Part shown: positions 1-5,381 of the stretch, piece by piece
Numbering within the stretch: position 1 is the first letter of the stretch
Layout of the letters: each line of letters starts with the position of its first letter
Source of the DNA: an uncultured Sphingomonadales bacterium
Lineage (GTDB): Bacteria; Pseudomonadota; Alphaproteobacteria; Sphingomonadales; Sphingomonadaceae
Assembly (NCBI GenBank): GCA_903893935.1
Contig: CAITOD010000685.1
Location: forward strand, 1 to 9,576
Direction of reading: 5' to 3'
Length of the DNA: 9,576 nt
Notes under the pieces: model-generated
Database searches by the model: none
What the model saw: the letters and a program-made list of their open reading frames with translations, nothing else
What the model was told of the DNA's origin: nothing
Made by a program: the position numbers and the translations under genes

Positions 1-550
1 GATTGCCGACAAAGCCTTTCATCGCGTTGAGCTGCGTGATGTGGTGGTGCGGGGCATGCGTCAGCCACAGCGGATAGACGCGGTGCATCAGCCGGTGCAT
101 CCAGTACTGGCCGAATTCGATCAGCACGATCACCGCGGCCACTTGCACCAGAAAGGGCAGATGCGCGGCCCAGGGTGTGGCGAGGTGCCAGGACTGCTTG
201 AGCGCTTTGAGCGGGTCATCGGCCAGATGGCTGGCCAGCCAGTCGATCGCGGTAAAACCGAGCGCGACGTAGAACGCGTCGGTCAGAAACTCGCGCCAGG
301 TCAGGCGCCAGCCCGCATGCCGCTCTGCCACCCATTCGAGCGCCAGCACAAAGCCCACCGTCGCCAGCACAACCGCGGTCGACGACCAGGGGTGGTTGAC
401 CCAACCGCGCGGCGCCAGCCACCAGAACAGCACGATCACCGCGACCGTCGCCGGCGGCAGCAGGTTGAGCAGCGTGGTTTTCAGCTCGGTACGGGTCTGG
501 GCCATCTCGGTGTACTCGCGGCTGGCGGAAAAGGTCACGGCGTTTCGCAC
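1..550 (-). CDS. Sterol desaturase / fatty acid hydroxylase family membrane protein, N-terminal part (runs off left edge)
   Basis: This is an open frame on the minus strand that is cut by the window edge, leaving about 183 residues. Two histidine boxes of the di-iron sterol desaturase / fatty acid hydroxylase superfamily are visible: HRLMH at residues 152-156 and HAPHHH at 165-170. Enzymes of this family hydroxylate or desaturate lipids at the membrane. The third histidine box and the C-terminus would lie beyond base 1. Hydrophobic segments lie near residues 25-44, 57-77, 88-107 and 131-149, as expected for a polytopic inner-membrane enzyme. The GTG at 550 was chosen because GGGGGA precedes it by 4 bases. 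GTG 538, ATG 505 and an upstream ATG at 613 (no good ribosome site) are in-frame alternatives. The substrate (sterol, hopanoid, carotenoid or fatty acid) cannot be told from this part. It is divergent from the propeller gene. Confidence 0.85.
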   Translation of the reverse strand, partial: MRNAVTFSASREYTEMAQTRTELKTTLLNLLPPATVAVIVLFWWLAPRGWVNHPWSSTAVVLATVGFVLALEWVAERHAGWRLTWREFLTDAFYVALGFTAIDWLASHLADDPLKALKQSWHLATPWAAHLPFLVQVAAVIVLIEFGQYWMHRLMHRVYPLWLTHAPHHHITQLNAMKGFVGN

Positions 551-676
551 CAAATCCCCCGGGACGGCCCCGGAGCATAATCCAAAGCCCTTTTTTGCGT
601 AAGCGAAATTCATGCTGCGCCAGATACGTCAACTGCCGTATGCCGCCTCTGCGCGTTGCGGTCAGGAGCCAGTTCC
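551..676. promoter_or_regulatory. Divergent intergenic region between the desaturase and propeller genes
   Basis: These 126 bases separate two divergent genes and must hold both promoters unless the desaturase starts at the upstream ATG 613. On the minus strand TATGCT (579-574) could be a -10 element giving a leader of under 20 bases before GTG 550, but no convincing -35 lies 17 bases upstream. A six-T run lies at 591-596. AGGAG at 663-667 is the ribosome-binding site of the propeller gene. No clear plus-strand -35/-10 pair was found. Confidence 0.35.
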
Positions 677-1603
677 ATGCGAAGGATGTCGAGCTTTGGC
701 GCGGTGGCGCTTGCGCTGGGTTTGGGCGTGCCGGCGCCGGCTGCGCCCAGGCCCGAAGTGATCACGGTGCCCGGGTTTGCCGATTTTCTGGTGGTCGACG
801 GCACGACGGTGTGGGCGACCAACAAGGGCAGGGTCGAACGCTGGTCGCGGCACGGCAAGCTGGCGCGGGTCGCCATGGCGCATCCTTGCGGCGCGATGGC
901 GATCGCGGCCGATGCGTTGTGGGTGGCCGATTGCCAGCGGGCCACGCTCAACCGGATCGATTTGCGCACCGCGAAAGTGACCGCGGTTGTCCGCACCGGC
1001 ATTGCCGATCGCGAGGGCGAGCTCAATGTCGTGGCGGGCGCGGGCTCGATCTGGGTGGCAAGCGATGCTGCGGGTGCAATTGCGCGCGTCGATCCGGCGA
1101 CAAACCGTGTCGTCGCTTCGATCGCGGTCGCCCCCGCCACGTCTTATCTGGCGTTTGGTCTGGGCGCACTGTGGGCGGTCAGCGGCCCCGGCCGGACATT
1201 GCAGCGGATCGATCCGGATACCAATGCCGTGGTGTCGCACACCGCGCTGGGCAAGGCACCGGGCTTTCTGGTTGCTGGCGAAGGCGCGGTCTGGGTGCAG
1301 GAACAGGGCGACGGCACGCTCGCGCGGATCGATGCGCAGAGCGGCGCGGTCACCGGCCGCATCAAAGTCGGCGCGTCGCTCAAATGGGGCGATATCGATG
1401 CCGGCGGGGGCAAAGTGTGGCTGCGCACGACCGACGACCAGACTTTTGTGGTGATCGATCCGGCGAGCCTTGCCATCACCGCGCGCGTGGGCAAGCCGGT
1501 CGGCAGCGGCGCGCTGCGCTACACCCGCGCCGGGCTGTGGACCACCGCGCACGACCACCACACTTTGACCTGGTGGCCGCGCGCGGCTGCAATCGGGAAT
1601 TAG
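677..1603 (+). CDS. Secreted seven-bladed beta-propeller protein, YncE/YVTN-like
   Basis: This 308-residue protein has a Sec-type signal peptide (Met-Arg-Arg, a hydrophobic run at residues 7-19, a cut near PAPAA-PR), so it should be periplasmic or secreted. The mature part is a repeat protein. Seven Trp-centred strands (TVWATN, LWVAD, IWVAS, LWAVS, VWVQE, VWLRT, LWTTA) have their Trp at 46, 82, 126, 166, 206, 248 and 288, about 40 residues apart. Between them are strands of the type ARVDPATNRVVASI. This is the pattern of YncE/YVTN and virginiamycin-lyase-like propellers, and seven motifs suggest a closed seven-bladed ring. No catalytic residues are evident; a binding or scaffold role is an inference. 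Cys71 and Cys86 could form a disulfide. ATG 677 is favoured over the in-frame TTG 656 because AGGAG (663-667) lies 9 bases upstream. The stop overlaps the convergent small gene by 4 bases. Confidence 0.85.
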   Translation: MRRMSSFGAVALALGLGVPAPAAPRPEVITVPGFADFLVVDGTTVWATNKGRVERWSRHGKLARVAMAHPCGAMAIAADALWVADCQRATLNRIDLRTAKVTAVVRTGIADREGELNVVAGAGSIWVASDAAGAIARVDPATNRVVASIAVAPATSYLAFGLGALWAVSGPGRTLQRIDPDTNAVVSHTALGKAPGFLVAGEGAVWVQEQGDGTLARIDAQSGAVTGRIKVGASLKWGDIDAGGGKVWLRTTDDQTFVVIDPASLAITARVGKPVGSGALRYTRAGLWTTAHDHHTLTWWPRAAAIGN

Positions 1604-1794
1604 TCGACCAGCGGCCTGATCTTGTTGATCAGCGCCTGAATGCGCTCGGCGGCTTCGCTGAACGTCTTGACGTCTTCGCGGTTGTTGTTGCCGCGCGCTT
1701 CCTTGGCGGATTCGAGATAGCCTTCCATGTCGGCTTCGAGCGCGTCGAGCAGGATTTCGGCTTCGTCTTCGGTCAGCGTCAGTTTGATCGTCAT
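1600..1794 (-). CDS. Small conserved-looking helical protein, 64 residues, unknown function
   Basis: This short gene encodes a highly charged protein that starts MTIKLTLTEDEAEILLDALE and ends INKIRPLVD. The composition (alternating Leu/Ile with Glu/Asp/Lys/Arg, and a polar GNNNRED break near residues 35-41) predicts two amphipathic helices forming a hairpin, probably a soluble dimer. No catalytic or metal-binding motif, signal peptide or membrane segment is seen. An AGGA ribosome site lies about 10-13 bases before ATG 1794. It is the last gene of the leftward cluster, 83 bases after the hydrolase stop, and could be co-transcribed with it or have its own promoter. Its TAA overlaps the TAG of the convergent propeller gene. 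I do not recognise a named family. Codon use, the ribosome site and the coherent amphipathic pattern support a real gene. A longer frame reading through from upstream overlaps the hydrolase and is less likely. Confidence 0.75.
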   Translation of the reverse strand: MTIKLTLTEDEAEILLDALEADMEGYLESAKEARGNNNREDVKTFSEAAERIQALINKIRPLVD

Positions 1795-1877
1795 GGTCGT
1801 CCGGGTCCTGGTGAACAAGGCCCGCTCATAGGCGCCGACAGCCTTGCCCGTCCAGATCGAACGCGCGCAAAATCCGC

Positions 1878-3176
1878 TTATTGCGCCGGCAGATGCCGCA
1901 GGATCAGCCCGTCCTGATGGTTGCGGATAAAGCCTTTCCAGGTCGGATTGCTGCCGCCCTGGCTCACCGCGGCGTAATCGGTCGCGGGATCGGTCCACCC
2001 GGGGTGGTCGGACACTTCGGCGGGCACAGCGAAATAGGCGGCTTTGGCGGCATCGCCCTTGAGCCGCTGGTCGAGAAACGCGGTGATGAAATGCGTCGCG
2101 ATCGCGTTCACCCGGTCCTTGCGCCACACCGGATCGGCAAACCAGTCGAGATCCCACAGCCGCTGGTGCATTTCGGCCGGTGGCGGACCGGTGCCGATGT
2201 CGTGACCGGCGCCCGCAAACACCAGCATGTGCCGGTCGGCGTGGATCGCTTGCGCAAAGGTCGCCGCCGGGCCCTTTTCATAGCCGACGGTGCGGTCGTT
2301 GCTGCCGGTAATCACCAGCAAGGGCGCCTTGATCCCCGCGAGGCCGACGCCATCGGCGCCCCACACCGACCAACTGCCGCCTGCGGGCGAAATCGCCACC
2401 ACCGCGCGCACGCCTTGCGCGATCAGGTTGTCCGCGCGCGCGCCGCTGCCGGCGTATTGCGCAACCAGGTCCTTGGGCAGCAGCGCAACTGCGGGGCTTG
2501 CCGGATCGAGCCGCGCACCCGCCGCGGCGAGCACGCCATAGCCGCCATACGAATAGCCGATCAGCCCCAGCCGGTCGGCATCGACCAGCTTGCCCAGCAT
2601 GCCGGCATGGATCGCGGTGAGCGTGCCGTTGATATCGAGCGGTCGGCTCAGCAGCCCGGCGGGCGCTTTGGCGCGGTCCCAGTTGGGCGGGTCGCGGTGT
2701 TCGGGTGCCACCACCACATAGCCTTTGGTGGCAAGGTTTTCGGCCAGCCAGCTCAGCATGACCGGATCGTTGCCATAGCCGTGACTGAGCACGATCACCG
2801 GGAAATGCTCGCCCGCAGGCGGCGCATCGGCATAGGCGATGCCCGGCACGGTGAAAGTGGCGTCGGGTTGTCCCTGATCGCCGACAAGGCTTGCCTGGTA
2901 GGTCACCGCAACAGCACCCGCGGCGGCATGCGCGGGATACCAGATGCGCAAGTGCAGCACGCGGTCGCCATGGACTTCGTGCCCCGCGACCAGCGATGCG
3001 AGCGGATCGAGCCGATCGTGCAGCGCGATGATCTGCCGGGAAACCCCCGCCGCATAAGCCCCGGTTCGGGCCAGTTCGGGCGCGTCGATATCGGGCACGC
3101 TCGCCGGGCGGGGCGCTGCTTGCGCCACGGCCACGGCGGGCGCCAGGGCAAGCAGCAGCGCGAGCCGCAGGCTCAC
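1878..3176 (-). CDS. Secreted alpha/beta hydrolase (PAF-acetylhydrolase / dienelactone hydrolase-like)
   Basis: This 432-residue protein carries a signal peptide (hydrophobic residues 3-18, cut near VAQA-AP, residue 20), so it should be periplasmic or secreted. The alpha/beta-hydrolase core is complete. [11 protein letters not shown] (128-137) is the strand and oxyanion-loop region. GYSYGG (207-212) is the nucleophile elbow with Ser209. GSNDRTV (291-297) supplies the likely acid Asp294. AGAGHD (321-326) supplies His325. The arrangement resembles the platelet-activating-factor acetylhydrolase II / chlorophyllase / dienelactone hydrolase group, so an esterase or lipase activity on a small acyl or lactone substrate is inferred; the true substrate is unknown. 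The start is GTG 3176, whose bases overlap the pckG stop codon as GTGA, which implies translational coupling. No strong ribosome site of its own is seen. The frame ends at TAA 1880-1878, and the C-terminal roughly 40 residues lie outside the recognisable core. Confidence 0.88.
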   Translation of the reverse strand: MSLRLALLLALAPAVAVAQAAPRPASVPDIDAPELARTGAYAAGVSRQIIALHDRLDPLASLVAGHEVHGDRVLHLRIWYPAHAAAGAVAVTYQASLVGDQGQPDATFTVPGIAYADAPPAGEHFPVIVLSHGYGNDPVMLSWLAENLATKGYVVVAPEHRDPPNWDRAKAPAGLLSRPLDINGTLTAIHAGMLGKLVDADRLGLIGYSYGGYGVLAAAGARLDPASPAVALLPKDLVAQYAGSGARADNLIAQGVRAVVAISPAGGSWSVWGADGVGLAGIKAPLLVITGSNDRTVGYEKGPAATFAQAIHADRHMLVFAGAGHDIGTGPPPAEMHQRLWDLDWFADPVWRKDRVNAIATHFITAFLDQRLKGDAAKAAYFAVPAEVSDHPGWTDPATDYAAVSQGGSNPTWKGFIRNHQDGLILRHLPAQ

Positions 3177-5035
3177 GCCGCCACTCGCGCTTCGAGCCGG
3201 CGTTGCTGTTCGGCGAGTGCTTCGGGAAGATCGCCGAACTTCGCGAGATCGTGCGCGTTGGCTTGCGCCTCGTCGCGCCAGGCGGCCGGATCGATCGCCA
3301 TCAGTTCGTCGAACGCACCATCGCGCAGCACCAGCCCGCCCAGATCGAGATCGCCATCGAGCGGCAGCCGGCCGATCGCGCTGTCACGCGCGCCGAGCGT
3401 GCCGGTCACGCGTCCGACGATCCATTTGATCACGCGGATGTTGTCGCCAAACCCGGGCCACAGGAATTTGCCCGCAGCACTCTTGCGGAACCAGTTGACC
3501 AGATAGAGCCGCGGCAGATTGGCCCCGCCATGCGGCGCCTTGCGCGCCAGATCGATCCAGTGCGCAAAATAGCGCCCCATGTCGTAGCCGCAGAACGGCA
3601 GCATGGCGAACGGATCGCGGCGCAGCGCGCCGACTTTGTTTTCCGCCGCCGCAGTGCCTTCGGATGCCAGATTGGCCGCCAGATAGACCCCGTGGTCCCA
3701 GTCGAACGCTTCGGTCACCAGCGGCACATTGGTGGCGCGCCGCCCGCCGAACAGGATCGCCGAAATCGGCACGCCGGCCGGATCGTCCCATTCGGGCGCG
3801 ATCGAGGGGCATTGCGCGGCAGGCACGGTAAAGCGCGCATTGGGGTGCGCCGCGGGGGTGCCGGAAGTCGGGCTCCACGGCTGGCCGCGCCAGTCGGTCA
3901 GGCCTTCGGGCGGCGTGTCGGTCAGGCCTTCCCACCACACGTCGCCGTCTGCGGTCAGCGCGCAATTGGTGAAAATGGTGTTGTCGCGCAGCGTCTCGAT
4001 CGCGTTGCGGTTGGTTTCGGGGCCGGTGCCCGGCGCCACGCCAAAGAACCCCGCTTCGGGATTGAGCGCATAGAGCCGGCCGTCGTCGCCGAGCCGCATC
4101 CAGGCGATATCGTCGCCCACCGTTTCGACCGTCCAGCCGGGCAGCGTCGAGCGCAGCATCGCCATATTGGTCTTGCCGCAAGCCGAAGGAAACGCCGCCG
4201 CCATATAATGCGCAGCGCCTTCGGGCGGGGTGACTTTGAGAATCAGCATGTGTTCGGCGAGCCAGCCCTGGTCGCGCGCCATCACGCTGGCGATGCGCAG
4301 CGCGAGGCATTTCTTGCCGAGCAGCGCATTGCCGCCATAGCCCGATCCATACGACCAGATTTCGCGCGTTTCGGGGAAATGGACGATCCATTTCTCGTCG
4401 TTGCACGGCCACGCGACATCGGCCTCGCCCGCTTGCAGCGGTGCGCCTACCGAATGCACGCAAGGCACGAAAAACCCGTCTTCGCCAAGCTCTGCAAGCG
4501 CGGGTGCGCCCATCCGCGCCATCGTGCGCATCGACAGCACGACATACGCCGAATCGGTCACTTCGACGCCGATCACGCTGCCCGCCGAACCCAGCGGCCC
4601 CATGCAGAACGGCACCACATACATGGTGCGCCCGGCCATCGCGCCGTCGAACAGCCCGTTCAGCGTGGTGCGCGTTTCGGCCGGGTCGCGCCAGTTGTTG
4701 GTCGGCCCCGCATCGGCTTCGCGCGCCGAGCAGATGAATGTCCGGCTTTCAACGCGCGCAACATCGCGCGGGTCGGACCGGGCGAGATAGCTGCCCGGGC
4801 GCAGCGCCGGATTGAGCGCGATCAGCGTGCCCGATGCCACCAGTTCGGCGGTCAGACGCTCGCGTTCCGCTTCCGAACCGTCGCACCACACGACGCGCGC
4901 GGGCCTGGTCAGCCGGGCAATGTCTGCCACCCATGCGTTCAGCCCGGCGTGGTGCGTCGGCCCGTCGATCAGGTCCGGACGCGAGTCGGACCGTGCGTCC
5001 GGCGCCGTAGCTGCGCATTCGTATGCTTGAACCAT
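3173..5035 (-). CDS. pckG: Phosphoenolpyruvate carboxykinase (GTP)
   Basis: It catalyses oxaloacetate + GTP to PEP + CO2 + GDP, the first committed step of gluconeogenesis from TCA intermediates, in the cytoplasm. The 620-residue length fits the GTP-dependent family (about 590-625). Visible motifs: the R-loop ESRTFICS (96-103, Arg98); [11 protein letters not shown] with Lys242, and His262 in AEHMLIL, as Mn ligands; the P-loop FPSACGKTN (282-290) with the reactive Cys286 and Lys288; kinase-2 GDDIAWM (307-313) with Asp309 as third Mn ligand; the mobile lid SEGTAAAEN (458-466); and the guanine pocket NWF...[10 protein letters not shown] with Phe516, Phe524, Phe529 and Asn532, matching the vertebrate enzyme. 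All key residues are present, so it should be active and GTP-specific rather than the ATP-dependent PckA type. ATG 5035 is preceded by GAGGAG with 9 bases of spacing. It heads a leftward operon, with the hydrolase start overlapping its stop, and it is divergent from the receptor gene. Confidence 0.97.
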   Translation of the reverse strand: MVQAYECAATAPDARSDSRPDLIDGPTHHAGLNAWVADIARLTRPARVVWCDGSEAERERLTAELVASGTLIALNPALRPGSYLARSDPRDVARVESRTFICSAREADAGPTNNWRDPAETRTTLNGLFDGAMAGRTMYVVPFCMGPLGSAGSVIGVEVTDSAYVVLSMRTMARMGAPALAELGEDGFFVPCVHSVGAPLQAGEADVAWPCNDEKWIVHFPETREIWSYGSGYGGNALLGKKCLALRIASVMARDQGWLAEHMLILKVTPPEGAAHYMAAAFPSACGKTNMAMLRSTLPGWTVETVGDDIAWMRLGDDGRLYALNPEAGFFGVAPGTGPETNRNAIETLRDNTIFTNCALTADGDVWWEGLTDTPPEGLTDWRGQPWSPTSGTPAAHPNARFTVPAAQCPSIAPEWDDPAGVPISAILFGGRRATNVPLVTEAFDWDHGVYLAANLASEGTAAAENKVGALRRDPFAMLPFCGYDMGRYFAHWIDLARKAPHGGANLPRLYLVNWFRKSAAGKFLWPGFGDNIRVIKWIVGRVTGTLGARDSAIGRLPLDGDLDLGGLVLRDGAFDELMAIDPAAWRDEAQANAHDLAKFGDLPEALAEQQRRLEARVAA

Positions 5036-5100
5036 TGCAAACAGCTCCTCGTTTCGGTCTTCGCCGCCGCTTTTGGCAATGGCGGGTGACCTCGGGCCCG

Positions 5101-5142
5101 GTTATCGGCCAGACCGTGGCTTGTCGAGGCCTCTCGTACAAG
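5101..5142 (-). promoter_or_regulatory. Candidate pckG promoter overlapped by an imperfect palindrome
   Basis: Reading leftward, TCGACA (5127-5122) and GATAAC (5106-5101) could be -35 and -10 elements, but the 15-base spacing is short, so the promoter call is weak. An imperfect palindrome covers the -35: CTTGTCGAG (5120-5128), a 4-base loop GCCT, then CTCG (5133-5136), one unpaired T, and ACAAG (5138-5142). It has nine complementary pairs and one bulge. A repressor or activator site controlling gluconeogenesis is a possible role, by inference only. Nothing in the sequence identifies the regulator. Confidence 0.35.
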
Positions 5143-5170
5143 GGGTTTGACGCGCGGGTGCTGTTTCAAT

Positions 5171-5213
5171 CCCGGTCAGGCCGCAAGGTCGCGCGCCGGC
5201 CCGCCAGACCGGG
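5171..5213. repeat. Two-part GC-rich inverted repeat / hairpin
   Basis: CCCGGTC (5171-5177) is exactly complementary to GACCGGG (5207-5213). Inside it GGCCG (5179-5183) pairs with CGGCC (5197-5201). Together they give 12 base pairs in two helices, with a small asymmetric internal loop (1 against 5 bases) and a 13-base end loop. No T-run follows on either strand, so it is unlikely to be an intrinsic terminator. It lies upstream of the putative pckG promoter. It may be a structural element or chance pairing in GC-rich DNA. Confidence 0.4.
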
Positions 5214-5220
5214 CGCAATG

Positions 5221-5235
5221 TGTTGCACAGCAACA
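5221..5235. promoter_or_regulatory. Perfect 15-base palindrome, possible operator
   Basis: TGTTGC (5221-5226) and GCAACA (5230-5235) are exact inverted repeats separated by ACA. A symmetric site with 6-base arms and a short spacer is the usual form of a dimeric repressor or activator site. It lies 35 bases upstream of the TTGACA at 5270 and about 186 bases from the pckG start, so it could act on either divergent gene. The regulator cannot be named from sequence alone. Confidence 0.4.
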
Positions 5236-5269
5236 TCATGGATCATCCCGCGTCGCCGGTTGCGCCGGT

Positions 5270-5305
5270 TTGACATTGCAGTTTTGTGAATCCGGATTAG
5301 ATAAT
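5270..5305 (+). promoter_or_regulatory. Candidate promoter of the TonB-receptor gene
   Basis: TTGACA (5270-5275) is a perfect -35 consensus, but the best -10, GATAAT (5300-5305), is 24 bases away, which is too far. A second hexamer TTGCAG (5276-5281) sits 18 bases from GATAAT and is a more plausible partner. GGATTA (5294-5299) at 18 bases from TTGACA is another option. With GATAAT the start of transcription would fall near 5312, immediately before the first leader stem-loop. Confidence 0.4.
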
Positions 5306-5312
5306 TTCGAGC

Positions 5313-5342
5313 GTGCAAAGCCCTCGAAAACAGGGGCTGCAC
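5313..5342 (+). promoter_or_regulatory. Receptor leader stem-loop 1
   Basis: GTGCA (5313-5317) pairs with TGCAC (5338-5342). After a two-A bulge, GCCCT (5320-5324) pairs with GGGGC (5333-5337), with one U-G wobble. This gives ten pairs capped by an 8-base A-rich loop (5325-5332). If transcription starts near 5312, this stem forms the very 5' end of the message. CCCTC (5321-5325) in its 5' arm and loop is also complementary to GAGGG of the ribosome-binding site at 5371-5375, so an alternative pairing that hides the ribosome site is possible by inspection. Confidence 0.45.
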
Positions 5343-5349
5343 CGCGCAA

Positions 5350-5370
5350 ATGATGGGAGGGTCCCATCAT
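5350..5370 (+). promoter_or_regulatory. Receptor leader stem-loop 2, perfect 9-bp inverted repeat abutting the ribosome site
   Basis: ATGATGGGA (5350-5358) and TCCCATCAT (5362-5370) are perfectly complementary around a GGG loop. The last base of the stem is immediately followed by the Shine-Dalgarno GAGGGGG (5371-5377) and then, after four bases, by the receptor ATG at 5382. As RNA it would be a stable hairpin next to the ribosome site; as DNA it is a 21-base palindromic site. Either form of control is plausible, and the sequence does not decide between them. Confidence 0.6.
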
Positions 5371-5381
5371 GAGGGGGATCC

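Larger units (their letters stand above)
5036..5381. promoter_or_regulatory. Divergent pckG / TonB-receptor intergenic region with five inverted repeats
   Basis: These 346 bases contain no convincing gene. They must hold the promoters for pckG (leftward) and the receptor (rightward). Five inverted repeats stand out: 5120-5142, 5171-5213, 5221-5235, 5313-5342 and 5350-5370 (listed separately). The pckG ribosome site GAGGAG lies at 5050-5045 on the minus strand; the receptor site GAGGGGG lies at 5371-5377. The AT-richer patch 5270-5306 stands out in GC-rich surroundings and is the probable receptor promoter. Confidence 0.7.

Noticed and set aside
41..580. A plus-strand open frame opposite the desaturase fragment.
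   Set aside because: The minus strand shows the two histidine boxes and membrane segments. The plus frame is His/Arg/Gln-rich because it is the complement.
1816..1846. Inverted CAAGGC/GCCTTG between the hydrolase and the 64-residue gene as a terminator.
   Set aside because: It has only six pairs around a 19-base loop with no T-run on either strand, so it is not convincing.
1881..3506. A plus-strand open frame opposite the hydrolase and the end of pckG.
   Set aside because: It spans two genes on the other strand, has no family features, and turns into a Ser/Arg/Ala-rich stretch. It is a shadow of the real genes.
3203..5089. A plus-strand open frame of more than 600 codons opposite pckG.
   Set aside because: It has Arg/His/Ala-rich low-information protein and no ribosome site, and the opposite strand carries every PEP carboxykinase motif. 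It is a composition shadow.
5147..5353. A possible 68-residue small protein in the divergent intergenic region.
   Set aside because: It has no ribosome site and an unpatterned composition, and it runs through the probable receptor promoter and leader stem-loop 1.
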